Source: Codonopsis lanceolata
Taxonomy: Eukaryota > Streptophyta > Magnoliopsida > Asterales > Campanulaceae
Length of the DNA stretch: 64,000 nucleotides
NCBI GenBank assembly: GCA_013146195.2
Contig: CM028377.1
Location: 173,795,231-173,859,230 of the forward strand
Direction of reading: 5' to 3'
The first letter of the stretch is position 1. Every line of letters begins with the position of its first letter. Positions 11,627-23,022 of this stretch are shown piece by piece. The notes under the pieces were generated by a model that saw only the letters and a program-made list of their open reading frames with translations, searched no databases and had not been told where the DNA came from. A program made the translations under genes and the position numbers.

Positions 11627-11745
11627 TACTCCCTCCGTTCCGGGCAAAGAGTCTCCGTTTGAAAGTCAAACTTTTTAAGAAAATGACATTTTTAGTAGTC
11701 CATTAGTAATAAAATAACACTTCATTATTTTCTGAAATTTTATTG
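11627..11745. mobile_element. Truncated Stowaway-like MITE end
   Basis: A second TACTCCCTCCGTTCCGGGC terminus starts here, followed by AAAGAGTC as in the MITE just upstream. No matching right terminus is visible downstream. The element is therefore half a MITE, probably cut by the LTR-like sequence that follows. Confidence 0.65.
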
Positions 11746-13391
11746 ATTAGTTTGAGCTTTGGTTAATGATTAATTGCATTTGAAATACTATTTTTATGTA
11801 TTTTGTGCTTCATGTAGGTATCTCAAAGATATTCGAGGTTTTATAGCTCAATATGTGCAAATCGAGGCAACCCTGGCTTCAATCTTGAGTTTTGATACTT
11901 TCCGTTAAGTTCCGTCAAGTATTTCAAAGCACAACAAGCCTAACTGGAGGCTAACAAAGCTAACGGAGGACCAAATTGAAAGAACTAGAGAGGGAAAGGT
12001 GAGGCTCGTTTCTTCAAAACCAAGGGCACCGTAAGATGTCTCAAAATGCGGAGGCCGACGTCAATGTGGAAAGTGGATCCCCATTGCGTTGTCGATCCCC
12101 AAAGGTGCCACGTGTTGTCCCCCTTTCGCCCTCTCCACTAGCGCGCGTGTTCCCAAATGATTTGGATCAGCCTGCGGCCCATTTCGCTCCACCTACTTCA
12201 TCCACCCGCTCTGCAGCCCACTTCACCTCACAGCCAGCGCCATGTTTCCCTATGGGCAACCTGCGTCCCTCTCCTGGTCAACCCGCCAACCCAGCGTGAC
12301 CCAAACCCTAATTTCTCTTCCATTTCAGCCCCCATTTCTCCCTTGTTCTTCCCATTTTGCCCCTAGCTGCTCCAACTCTTGTTGCCTTTGTTTTTATCCA
12401 TTCCAACCGGCCATTTTTGAACAAGCAGCCACCGTTTTAGGGCAATAGCCCTAAAACTCTCCATAATTCCATTTATCCACCTCTCCACCTAATTTAAAAT
12501 GAATTCATTTTGAAGGCTTGGAGCATCAAATCAAGGGTCAATGGAGCAAAATTAAGTGAAGTCAACCAAAGATTGCAACTTTAATTGGTTTAATTCTTCC
12601 ACTTCTTTATTTATTTTAGTGTTGTAATTTTTTAAGAAACTTTACATTTATCTTGATATCTTGATGATGAGCTAAATATATATTTGGATTGTGATTATTA
12701 TATATGTTGAATGTGATGTTTTAATTTAATTTCTCTATATATGAAGTATTACTCATATTTTTTGGTCGTTATCATTACGTGCTTAATGCTTTTAATGAAG
12801 TCATGAATCATTAAATGAACCTTATAATGATAGGATACGAAGCGAAAGCCCTTCCTATTATTTCGAAAATCGTGATAATTGTTTACGTCTCTAAAGCACG
12901 CCGATTGTCGAAGGCCGTAGATAGTGGGTGCTTGATCTACCATGCGGTTATTTTCTCCCATATGTTATGTGTTGCGATGATATGAGCTCGTAGCAAGGAT
13001 GAGTGATAGCTAGGTTTGCTATACGTAGTGAAAGCCCGTAGCAAATATTAGTGTGCACCCGACTACCAAAAATTTGAGTTAAGAAAAATATAGAAAGCTA
13101 AATTAAATATTTGCTAGACTAGAGATATCACAATCCTACTTTTTAACCTTGATTTGATGTTGCCGCCACTTCATCATCGCGTTAATTTAGTTTAGTTTCT
13201 TGCTTTTATTTTGTTTATTTTATTTTTATTTTGAATCATATTTCCGTTAGCTTAGATAAAATTAGGTGTGCCTAATTTTAGAACTTAGGATTTATTTATA
13301 GCTCTATCATCGCGGGATCGACTCGTACTTACGAACTTTATTACTTGATACGACCGGGTAATCTTGCCCGTGTTGCGTTCGCGCACCATCA
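11746..13391 (+). repeat. Decayed solo-LTR-like sequence of a gypsy-type element
   Basis: The last 100 bp (GGGATCGACTCGTACTTACG, then TACTTGATACGACCGGG, then GTTGCGTTCGCGCACCATCACA) resemble the 3' end of large plant gypsy LTRs as I know them. The first part carries scattered AACGGAGG words seen in other LTRs. I could not fix both ends or find a target duplication. Pro/Ser-rich open frames near 12036-12450 have no recognisable domain and are not called as genes. Confidence 0.4.
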
Positions 13392-14407
13392 CAATCCATT
13401 AACCAAAGAAGCTAATGACACACACTTATTTAGAAGGTAAGAACAATTTTACAATTAGAAGTAAGGAAGATCATAAGTAATTTAAGACTAAGAAGTGCCG
13501 ACACTCACCTAGAAATGCGACAGAGAAATTGAAGGGATCAAAGATGTTGGATGAGAGATGGATCGAAGACGCTGGATGAGAGACAGACACCGGTTGAGAA
13601 ATCAAATGGAGGAATCGAGTTGCTGAGTGACGCCGACTGGGAGAGTGATTGAAGAGAGAGTCGCTACTTGAGAGAGAGATTGAGGAATCGGTGCTTGAGA
13701 GAGAGAGAGAGAGAGAGAGAAAATACAATTAGCATTTTTTTATTAACAAAATTGGAAGGAGGGTAGTTTGGTAACTTGACATCTTAAGTGGTATTGTATA
13801 TTTGTATTTAATGTAGATTTAATTAATTTTTTGGTCCCTCGATTTTACGGAAATCATTTATTTGGTCCTGCTACTAAAAAAATAATTCGTTTGGTCCTAC
13901 ATGTTGACTTTTTCTGTCAGATTCCCCCTCACCCCGTTAACGTTAAAATTATCGTCTAGTTTTTTTCATGATGCCCAAAATACCCTTACATGCATCAATA
14001 CACAAATGAGGGTATTGTTGTAATTTAGGATTCATACATCATCTCCATTCAAGTTCATCGTCCAAAATTAAAGGCAAAAACATGGAAAAGACGGTCCTAC
14101 GGATATTTTTTGTAAAACGTATGAGGTATTAGAGAATGAAGCTATATCTTACGAATAAAGATTCGTAAAGGAGACTTACTCAAAATTAAAAAGGGGGCTT
14201 CACTTTCTTCTTCAGATCCTTAGCTCCTTATTCTATGAGCTAGATCGGCAAAATGTCTATGATGAGTATTACGGGGAATGGGTTTCTAAGGGCGAGCTCC
14301 AGGACATGAAGATCTCCTTTTTATGTGGAACCTTTTCTTTATCTCCAATACATCGTTCTTTCATTCCTAAGCCAATAAACCTGGAGATTTCCCTGAAACT
14401 TCAATTG
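13392..14407. other. Intergenic sequence without recognisable gene
   Basis: It includes a GA microsatellite at about 13697-13720 and a stretch near 13830-13925 with three TTTGGTCC words, a pattern common in non-autonomous plant transposons. No domain, tRNA or clear terminal repeat could be supported. Confidence 0.5.
13697..13720. repeat. GA microsatellite
   Basis: About twelve GA dinucleotides. The Ser/Leu-rich frame read across it on the minus strand is an artefact of the repeat. Confidence 0.9.
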
Positions 14408-15050
14408 AATAAACTAAGAGCAACTCCAACAGTCTCTTCAAAACTTCAATTTGAAGCATTTTAGGAGTGTTTTGATCTCCAACAACAACTCCATCCATTG
14501 TTTTATTTTGAAGTGGAGGCTCCCAGACTTCAAACCCAATGTTGCACTGTTCAACAAGTTCATCTTACCTCTCCTATTTTGTTTTGTTTTATTTTTTTGT
14601 TTAAGTAATTATTTTGTATTTTATGTTTTTATTATTATTGTCAGTTCAGTTGTTTAGTTTAAATAATACTTTTATGTTTTGTTTTAAATAATACAAAAAA
14701 CTAATTCATTTATTTTTATTTTTATTGTTAGTTATTAGTTATATATAATATTAAAATTATTTATAATAAAGTTCATAAATATTAAACATTAATTAAAAAA
14801 TGAATATTACATTACATTAAATTAAACTCACACAACATACATTTTAATAATATTAATACTAATACAAATTATGCAATAACTACCATTTTTACTAATAATC
14901 TGCTAGATCAGTTCCGGATGGTCTAATATTTTGGAAATAATGTCCAAAAGCATCCAGATTGGGTTGCATGAGCTATTGTTCAACCCTTTTTTGTAGAATC
15001 ATTGTTCTTTCACTTTGAAAATATGCTCGTGTATTCGGATCAATATTTTA
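14408..15050 (-). mobile_element. PIF/Harbinger-like remnant
   Basis: At 14411 the sequence AGAGCAACTCCAACAGTCTC has the form of a Harbinger/Tourist terminal inverted repeat (GAGCAACTCCAACAG). On the minus strand, 14892-14966 translates to a peptide running NLDAFGHYFQNIRPSG and ending TDLADY followed by a stop. A preceding stretch in a shifted frame (RAYFQSERTMILQ) resembles the C-terminus of the Myb/SANT or NAM-associated protein that accompanies these transposons. No transposase domain remains. The second terminus was not found, so the extent is approximate. Confidence 0.45.
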
Positions 15051-15313
15051 ATGTTTGTATTTTATTTTTTATTAATGTCTTGTATTTAATTATTAATTTT
15101 AATATGTTTGTATTTTAGTCTCAATTAAATTCTTGCATTTAATTATTATTTTTAATGCATAATATTTAATTTAATATAATACTAATTCAATAAATAATAC
15201 ATTTGTTTTGCTAAAATACATTAATACAAATAAAATAAAATAAAATATATACTTGGAATACAAATTAAATGAAATAATGAAGAATATACTTGGAATATTC
15301 CTTCTAAAGTAAA
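15051..15313. other. AT-rich sequence, nothing recognised
   Basis: It is composed mainly of TTTAATTATT-type words, with no domain or RNA signature. It lies between the Harbinger-like remnant and repeat A copy 2. Confidence 0.6.
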
Positions 15314-17668
15314 TTTTGAAGTAGAACTGTTAAAGATGATGAAAGAAATATACTTGCAATTTTTGCTTTAAACTGTTGGAGATAGTCTAAAGGATAGGAT
15401 TTATCAGAATACTCTTTTCTTCGGACTAGTCTTATTTTACCTAGTGCTGCTCCAAAGGAAATTTGACATGGACTTGATTGAGCCTTTCTTGGTCTGACCA
15501 AGTTTTAGTTTAGGCTAGTAAAGTGAGTGTGTTCTAGAATCTAGACAGCCGTATGCCAAGTTGAAGGTTGAAAGTCTGGACCGCGAATGGTAGATTCACA
15601 ATCCACTGCCTTGAACCATTTTGCATACTTAAAAAGTAGAGAAGATAGATCGTCGGGTCTTTGAAAGTCGACTCAAGACCGACTTCAAAGCAGACATTGT
15701 CAAGTGGATTGAGTAATCAAAGCAGACATTGTCTAAAATTCATGAATCTCACATGTTTGACACACACCTATGAAGCTCTGCACAATTGTTCAAGAAAGAA
15801 ATGTGATTTCTTTTGTTTTTGACCCTTAGCGATTTCACTTAACGCTGGTAAGCCATAAGGGTACTTTGGATATTTTAAAAAGGTCTACCATAATGACCTT
15901 TTGGTATCTCAATTGATAATCTTACTCTTGTTCTCCGAAAGATCCACTTCGTAATATTTATGTATGAAATAGTCAATTAAAACAACAACAAAATCATGAT
16001 AAAAAATACAGTAACAAAAGATGTCTCATAGTTTCAAGCACTAATAGTTACATGTGCTTGTAGTTGGCTATCGGTCCCTAGCCCATTGTTGGAAAGGCTC
16101 AGCTTCAAAATCGTACTCGTAGCTTTCGCCCCATATAGCTACAACCATAGTGCACCTTATCTTTTAAATTACTTTGGTACTATAGTGAGCCGATATCTAT
16201 TGTGTTGTACCACGTTGGCACTTCAACGTTACGTATGCATGTCACATAGTGCTCCGGTATTATTGTATATTTTCTCTGTGGTGCACCACCGGCACACTAT
16301 TATTGTATTAAAGTGGTGTAAAGTGAACTTCATAAACCACTTCGGCACAATAATGTGTGCTATTGGTTGTGGTGTACCCATGTAAGCGATGTCATGCAGT
16401 ACTCTAAGATCATTGAGTATCTTTTCAACTGTTATGAGGGTAGTTTTAATATATGGATTCGAGGGGTTGAACATATAAGTTTTTGTACAATATACGCATG
16501 CCTTGTGAATAATTTCAAAAAAATTGTTTTTTCAAACACAATTATCTTTGCGTCAAACCATATAATATATGTAATGAACTTTAAGTATATTATATTGCAC
16601 ATATTATATTTCACCATGCACAAAATTGCGACAAAATTTTAGTGTTACACTCGTTAGCTTTATTATTAATTATTCTGTAAATTGATTAATATAGGGTAAT
16701 TACATGGAATGTTGATGTATTCACACTTTTTTTTTCCACAATTCATTGTGAATTTGAAGTTTTAAAGCAAAAAACAAAAAAACCTCGATCCATCGAGCAC
16801 TAGAGTATTGGCCATAATGTTTGGAGGGTTTTCCATTTTTGGAATACATGCATAAGAGTTTATATGCTAAATGTGTCATGAAACTCCAAAGGTGGCGAAT
16901 CAAAAATGTTCAAATCCAAAGAGAGTTGTGGCGATTTATTGGGTAAGTTTCATAACCTATATTATTGGCAAGTCTCTGCCTTTCAACTGTAACATCATCG
17001 TTGCACTTGTTTAGAGACGTAGAAGAGTACAATGGCTGACCCAAGTTTAATGTTAGTTCTACATTATGAAAGAAAGGCTAAATTTAGAGAAACATATTTA
17101 TGTCCATAATAGCGATGCATTCCAAACGGAAAAAAGTTCGTCAATGACATCAAATGTAAGAGCATGACAGTAAACCATCACTGTATGAGTATGACCCGAG
17201 TCTTATGCTCCAAGCTCGTGGCCAGACCCGCTTATTAGTAATGCTTGGTCATGGACTAGCTTGTCTATGCCTTGAGCTTTGATGTCTTCTTACCTTTCCG
17301 GGGTAGAGGTTCAGTCTGGTCTCTCACAGAGTCACGCTTGCACACACTTGATCCTCGCCAGAACAGATGCATGGGAAAATTCCGCTTTCACAAAGTAATC
17401 ATCTTCTTGGGCTCCATCATAATCCACAATCACCTTGTTATTTCCATCAATACTGACACAGTGAGAAACCAATGAACAGAGTTTCTGCAATTCTCTCAAG
17501 AACAAAAGGTCTGCATATTCAAAGCTGGTAGATTGCTCTAGTTATGGGCTAATCTTAAAGATTTGCTCTAATTTAAGATTGATCATGAGGCTATACCAGC
17601 ATGTTAATCAACCCACCCCAACACAGAGTTCTTCCAACAGGGACTCTCAAATTCCTCTAGAGAGATGG
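15314..17668. repeat. Repeat A, copy 2
   Basis: Near-identical to 1-2358. Past 17668 the sequence continues GGTCTAAATAAAAATTG, whereas copy 1 is cut by the chromovirus LTR at the corresponding base. This copy therefore shows the undisturbed right side of the unit. Confidence 0.9.
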
Positions 17669-17814
17669 GGTCTAAATAAAAATTGTCGAGGTATCGTTGT
17701 GATTAAAGACTCAAGTCTAATGGTTAAACCAAATGCATTGTATATTTATTTAATGTTATGTACATCATTGTGTCAGGCCTCAACCTCTTATGCAATATCC
17801 TAGTAACCATTTAA

Positions 17815-17960
17815 GCTGACTATACTTTATCGATTGGTCAAGGAAATTGACATTTATTCTCAACTCTGAGGAAATTGCCTATGCCTTGGATGTGCCTCCT
17901 CCAGAAGGAATTCCACAAAATGCCACAAACGAAGATGAAACTGCGTCTAAAAATTGAGGC
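17815..17960 (+). pseudogene. Ty1/copia gag fragment (UBN2-like N-terminus)
   Basis: One frame reads FIDWSRKLTFILNSEEIAY then ALDVPPPEGIPQ, ending at a stop after about 48 residues. This is the start of the copia gag domain (typical pattern NYxxWKRxLxIxLxAEExxxVL). No protease or zinc knuckle follows, so it is an isolated relic. It is on the plus strand, unlike the large copia elements at 45-64 kb. Confidence 0.7.
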
Positions 17961-18324
17961 GACGACAACCTAAAACGAACATGCCATTAATGAATAACAA
18001 TATTCAGAAATTACATGAACACTTGATGCATCATGTGCAATTGCTACTTAAGCACCTGAAAGTCTAAAAGGATCTTATGGTGAACCCAGTTATTTCAAAA
18101 GATACAAGATCTTTATAGATCTTTTTACACTGAGAATGCCTACGCTTGAGGGGTTATTTGTCGGTGAACACTCAAGTTTAGTAAGAACACCAAAAAACTT
18201 GAAAGGCTTGAAGAAAGATGGATCTTCATTAGATTATTGATTCAACCATATATTAACTTTGTTGAGTTTGATATACGTTATTGGGCCCCTATCTAACAGC
18301 ATAAGCTTTTAAATGAGTTGATAA

Positions 18325-20891
18325 AGAAGCGAGCCGTAGAAATACAGAATCGGATCCATTGAATCCACTTGATAAAGAAGAGACCCTTTGTCCCCGTTTC
18401 TGTTTATCGTTGTAATGGAGGCTCTTAGCAGGATGTTAGAGAGGGCAGTGCAGGAAGGTCTTATAAGTGGCTTTAAGGTGGGGAGGAGAGGGGAGAGGGA
18501 GGTGTCGATTTCCCATCTTCTTTTTGCAGATGATACCTTAGTTTTTTGTGGTGCAGATAAGGCTCAGTTGGGGTATCTTCGATTAGTTTTATTATTCTTT
18601 CAAGCAGTTTCAGCCTACGCATTAACATTTCTAAGAGTGAAATTATTCCGGTAGGGGAGGTGGAAAATGTTGGGGCTCTAGCTGCATTCTTTGGTTGTAA
18701 GTCTGCTTTTCTTCCTGCCTCCTATCTTGGGCTTCCCATAGGTGCACAGTCAAAGAGCAGGGCGTTATGGAATCCAGTGGTCGTGCGTTTCGAGCAGAGA
18801 TTGGCAGGGTGGAAACGTCAACTTCTTTCCAAGGGGGGGGAGATTAGTCATAATCAAGAACACTCTTGCTAATTTACCGACCTATTTCTTATCGCTCTTT
18901 GTGATTCCTGCCACAATTAGACAAAGATTAGAAAAGCTGGAAAGAGATTTTTTGTGGGATGGGCAAACAGATGAGCATAAGTTTCATTTAGTCAACTGGG
19001 AAAAGGTGTGCTCGAGGGTTCAGGAGGGAGGTCTGAACATCAGAAAACTCAAATTATTTAATGAGGCTTTGCTGGGAAAATGGTTGTGGCGATATCTCAC
19101 AGACAAGGAGGCTTTTTGGAGACAAGTGGTGGTTTGCAAGTATGGAGAACGGGGTCATTGCTGGTTCCCTAATAAGGTCAATTCTTCTTATGGGGTGGGA
19201 GTCTGGCGAGGTATAAGGAAAGGGTGAAACTCTTTTGAAAGATTCATTGCTTTTGAGGTTGGCAATGGGGCCTCGGTGAGGTTTTGGGAAGATAGATGGT
19301 GTGGGGATACTTGTTTGAGGGAGGTGTTTCAGAACTTATTTGAGCTTTCCACGGATAAGGATTGTAGAGTTAGTTCTATTTTATCTTTGGGGGAGGGTAA
19401 GCCTATTTGGAATCCCATCTTCAGAAGGAATTTTCATGATTGGGAGATAGAGTCAGTTGTGCAGCTTTTAGGGAGGCTTCAAGAGCAGAATACAGACAGA
19501 TTGATGGATAAGGTGGAAACGTCAACTTCTTTCCAAGGGGGGGAGATTAGTCATAATCAAGAACACTCTTGCTAATTTACCGACCTATTTCTTATCGCTC
19601 TTTGTGATTCCTGCCACAATTAGACAAAGATTAGAAAAGCTGGAAAGAGATTTTTTGTGGGATGGGCAAACAGATGAGCATAAGTTTCATTTAGTCAACT
19701 GGGAAAAGGTGTGCTCGAGGGTTCAGGAGGGAGGTCTGAACATCAGAAAACTCAAATTATTTAATGAGGCTTTGCTGGGAAAATGGTTGTGGTGATATCT
19801 CACAGACAAGGAGGCTTTTTGGAGACAAGTGGTGGTTTGCAAGTATGGAGAACGGGGTCATTGCTGGTTCCCTAATAAGGTCAATTCTTCTTATGGGGTG
19901 GGAGTCTGGCAAGGTATAAGGAAAGGGTGGAACTCTTTTGAAAGATTCATTGCTTTTGAGGTTGGCAATGGGGCCTCGGTGAGGTTTTGGGAAGATAGAT
20001 GGTGTGGGGATACTTGTTTGAGGGAGGTGTTTCAGAACTTATTTGAGCTTTCCACGGATAAGGATTGTAGAGTTAGTTCTATTTTATCTTTGGTGGAGGG
20101 TAAGCCTATTTGGAATCCCATCTTCAGAAGGAATTCTCATGATTGGGAGATAGAGTCAGTTGTGCAGCTTTTAGGGAGGCTTCAAGAGCAGAATCGCATG
20201 ATTGATGGATAAGGTGGTTTGGAAAGGTATAGGGGCCCTTTTTTTTCGCTTAGCTCGTATTATCTCAAGCTTCTCAACCGTGGTAGAACTTCTTTCCTTG
20301 GAGAGCAGTTTGGAATTCCAAAGCCCCTAAGAGAATGGCTTTTTTCATGTGGGAAGCGACTCACGAAGCTATCCTAACCGGGGATAATTTGCGGAAACGT
20401 AACATGGTTCTTATCGATAGGTGTTATATGTGTAAGGATTGTGAGGAGAGTGTAAATCATTTGCTTCTACACTGCCAAGTGGCTTTAGAGCTTCGGAATT
20501 TTGTGATGGGTATGTTCAAAATGTCTTGGGTCATGCCAAATTCGATCATTGACCACGTCAGAGGCTGGACTATGGGGTATAAGAATAGAAGTCGTATATG
20601 GGGGACAGCTCTTTTGGGAGTGTGTTGGATTCTATGGAAGGAAAGAAACCATAGGGCATTCGATAACGTGGAATGTCAGTCCCGGAATTGAAGAATTTGT
20701 TGATTCGCACCCTTCATTTTTGGTGTTCCGAGGCTGATCACTCTTCTTCTAGTTCCAACATTGCTATTGTAGATTTTGTAAATAGCATAGACATTAGTTA
20801 ATCATTTTGGTTGGTATACTTCTAGTGTACAAAGGACGCATCACCTCTTTCGATGCTTGATATATATTATTTACTTATCAAAAAAAAAAAA
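18325..20891 (+). mobile_element. LINE (L1-type) fragment, 5'-truncated, inserted in the TRIM
   Basis: The first frame covers the RT core from DPLSPFLFIVVMEALSRM to the LLFADDTLVF catalytic box. RT C-terminal and connection sequence follow (YLGLPIGAQ, LANLPTYFLSLF, LERDFLWDG). The zf-RVT domain comes last (FFMWEATHEAILTGDN, C-x2-C, CWILWKERNHRAFD). A 3' UTR with CTTCTAGTGTACAAAGGACG leads to a poly(A) tail at 20880-20891. A perfect 10-bp target duplication GAGTTGATAA flanks it (18315-18324 and 20892-20901). Frameshifts and stops abolish function, and the endonuclease domain is missing through 5' truncation. Confidence 0.9.
18808..20214 (+). repeat. Internal 0.70-kb tandem duplication within the LINE
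   Basis: 18808-19511 is repeated head to tail at 19512-20214, both starting GGTGGAAACGTCAACTTC. The copies are almost identical. They differ by one G in the G-run, by a stop present only in copy 1 (near 19225, GGTGAAAC versus GGTGGAAC) and by another stop only in copy 2 (near 19793, GGTGATATC versus GGCGATATC). The duplication covers the RT C-terminal/connection region. Confidence 0.95.
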
Positions 20892-21129
20892 GAGTTGATA
20901 AGTGAACATGGTATCAAAGCTCTAGCTTGACAACTTCTTGGATTCGAGTCATCCTATTTGCATTTGTTACCCAAAAAATATTGTGAGTGTATATTTTCAA
21001 TCTGTTTGGTTTGTGATGCCCATATGTGTTTGTCTCTCCACATGTGGACGAGTCACAAGTGAGGGGGAGTGTTGAGTTTGATATTCATTGTTAGGCCCCT
21101 ATCTAACATCTTAAGCTTTTAAATGAACA

Positions 21130-21716
21130 CACTTTAACATGAACAATCTATGATGTCCTCTTCTAAAACTTGTCAATGTGAATATTTTAACTAGTATTGA
21201 GGGGACCATTAACAGAAAAGTATGCACTCACTATTCAAATTCCACACCTACCCATATTCAAAGCGAAAAGGAAATATATTGAAGGGAATACGAGCCTCAC
21301 TAAAACACAAAGGAGGCATCGGAAAGGGGAGGCTGCAAAAATCAATGATAAAGGAAAAGAGTTTTACTACGTAAGGATGGACATTAAAAGAAATATTGCA
21401 GAGTATCTTGCCATCAGAGATAAGGGTTTTAGAAGGTATCTGTATGTCAAGCAAGTGCATTCTAGGGACTCATTTCTTAGATTCTTCCCTTAACATGGGC
21501 TTAGATTCTACAAAATTGCTAGACATTTAAGCACCTTCAACTCTAACAATTTTAAAAGTCAAAGTGAGTTGTTTTGAGTTCAACTGACACTGCATGTGGG
21601 TATACTTAGACCGTGCATCATGAGTGGAGCTAAGTTAGCTAGCTTAAACCGTAAAACGCGCTACTAAAATAACATGCTCAACTCTCTTAATAGTAATTTT
21701 GTGTTTAGTTTATACA

Positions 21717-21761
<45 letters not shown>

Positions 21762-21952
21762 GGAGTTTTCATCCATTGGATCAAAAATCAAAGGCGAAGA
21801 TTTCATTTATTACATTAATGGTTTGTATTCTTTTGAGGTGAATTAATTGCATTTTCCAACTACCCAATGAATCTCAACCTTTATTTTTTATCCAAAGGAC
21901 AATATAATAGTAACCATGGTTAGTGAGAAAAATAACCATTAAAACCAACCCC

Positions 21953-21990
<38 letters not shown>

Positions 21991-22228
21991 AATTTTTTTT
22001 TTTTATGTATATTGATCGTCTTTGGGTTTAAATACATCATAGAGACGACCATATATTTAGGAATCTTATCAAGTAATAAATTTGACCGAATAAGACAACT
22101 CCATCAACAGTTAACAACTCAACTCATTTCAACTCACTCTTTATTGCGATTACTTGGGTCAGCTACATAATCCTTCTTCAACATCAAGTTCCGTCAAATG
22201 CAGGTCATTACATAAGTGACACTGATTC
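21130..22228. other. Intergenic; microsatellites and an unassigned open frame
   Basis: It contains a TA microsatellite at about 21719-21759 and a TA/TG compound microsatellite at about 21954-21990. A 98-codon plus-strand frame at 21197-21493 is lysine/arginine-rich (KAKRKYIEGNTSL, KGKEFYYVRMD). I do not recognise it, and it has no partner sequence elsewhere in the window. I treat it as unproven rather than as a gene. Confidence 0.5.
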
Positions 22229-22772
22229 ATATCCTTCTGCTAGGAGATCAAAAGCTCCTAGCAGAGTAGCTGTTTTTGTATGGGAGGCTAGCAATGAAGC
22301 TATCCTTACAGGGGATAATTTGAGGATTCGTCGCAAAATTTATATGGACCGGTGTTTCATGTGCAAGGAGAGTGGAGAGAGTGTCAATCATAAGTTGAAT
22401 TATGCCTTCTCAAGGTCTCGTGGGTGATGCCTAGAACTGTTCTTGAGTTGGTCTTTGAATAAATGTAGGAGAAGGATTAATGCTTGGGAGGCAGCTCCAT
22501 TAGGTGTATGCTGGACATTATGGAGGGAGAGAAATAGAAGGGTTTTTGATAATGAGGGGAATATGGCTCAGTTGAAAGACACTGCTTCAAACATTGTATT
22601 TCTGTTGTTCAAAGATGGAGGAAAATTCCCAGATTTCAAGAGTTTCTTTTGTAGAGTTTGTACATAGATTAAAAGATTGTCTAGCTCTCCCTCTTGATGT
22701 ATACTCCTAGTGTACAAAGGATGCGTTACCTGATTTGATGCTTTTTGGTATATAACATTTACTTATCATAAA
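22229..22772 (+). mobile_element. LINE 3' fragment (zf-RVT and 3' UTR)
   Basis: The frame AVFVWEASNEAILTGDN followed by DRCFMCKESGESVNH is the zf-RVT domain of the same LINE family as 18325-20891. After a frame break comes PLGVCWTLWRERNRRVFDN. The 3' UTR repeats CTCCTAGTGTACAAAGGATG, with TTACTTATCA and an A-rich end near 22772. It is truncated at its 5' side and defective. Confidence 0.85.
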
Positions 22773-23022
22773 AAATAATATTGATAGTTTGATACCATCA
22801 CACTTCCTAATGGGTGCACTTAGTGGTCTAGGTTGTATGCGAGTATGTGTCTAAACCATCTTATGTGATTTTCTCTCGTTTTATCTCCTATTCTTGCTAA
22901 AAGCAGAAACCTTGAAAGAAGTTGATTAGAAGAGGTTGACTTAGCTTGTGATTTTGATAAGGGTAATATTAATTGTAAGCTTTAGACTAATATTTTTTTT
23001 TCCATTCAAGATTAAGTCGAAG

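Larger units (their letters stand above)
18260..21129 (+). mobile_element. TRIM (miniature LTR retrotransposon) interrupted by a LINE
   Basis: Two short LTRs begin TGTTGAGTTTGATAT: the left at 18260-18324, resuming at 20902-20908, and the right at 21070-21129. Both carry GGCCCCTATCTAACA and TAAGCTTTTAAATGA. The left LTR is followed by TGGTATCAAAGC (20909-20920), an initiator tRNA-Met-type PBS. GTGAGGGGGAG just before the right LTR is the PPT. Without the LINE the element is only about 300 bp, the TRIM size class. Flanks AACTT and CACTT are an imperfect target duplication. It has no coding capacity and depends on other elements for mobility. Confidence 0.85.

Noticed and set aside
12036..12450. 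Proline/serine-rich open frames as a gene
   Set aside because: Three overlapping frames of similar length with no domain, inside a probable LTR; composition explains the lack of stops.
13471..13728. Ser/Leu-rich frame
   Set aside because: Generated largely by the GA microsatellite and simple sequence.
21197..21493. 98-codon basic frame as a gene
   Set aside because: No recognisable domain, no splice or promoter context, surrounded by transposons and microsatellites; left as unassigned.
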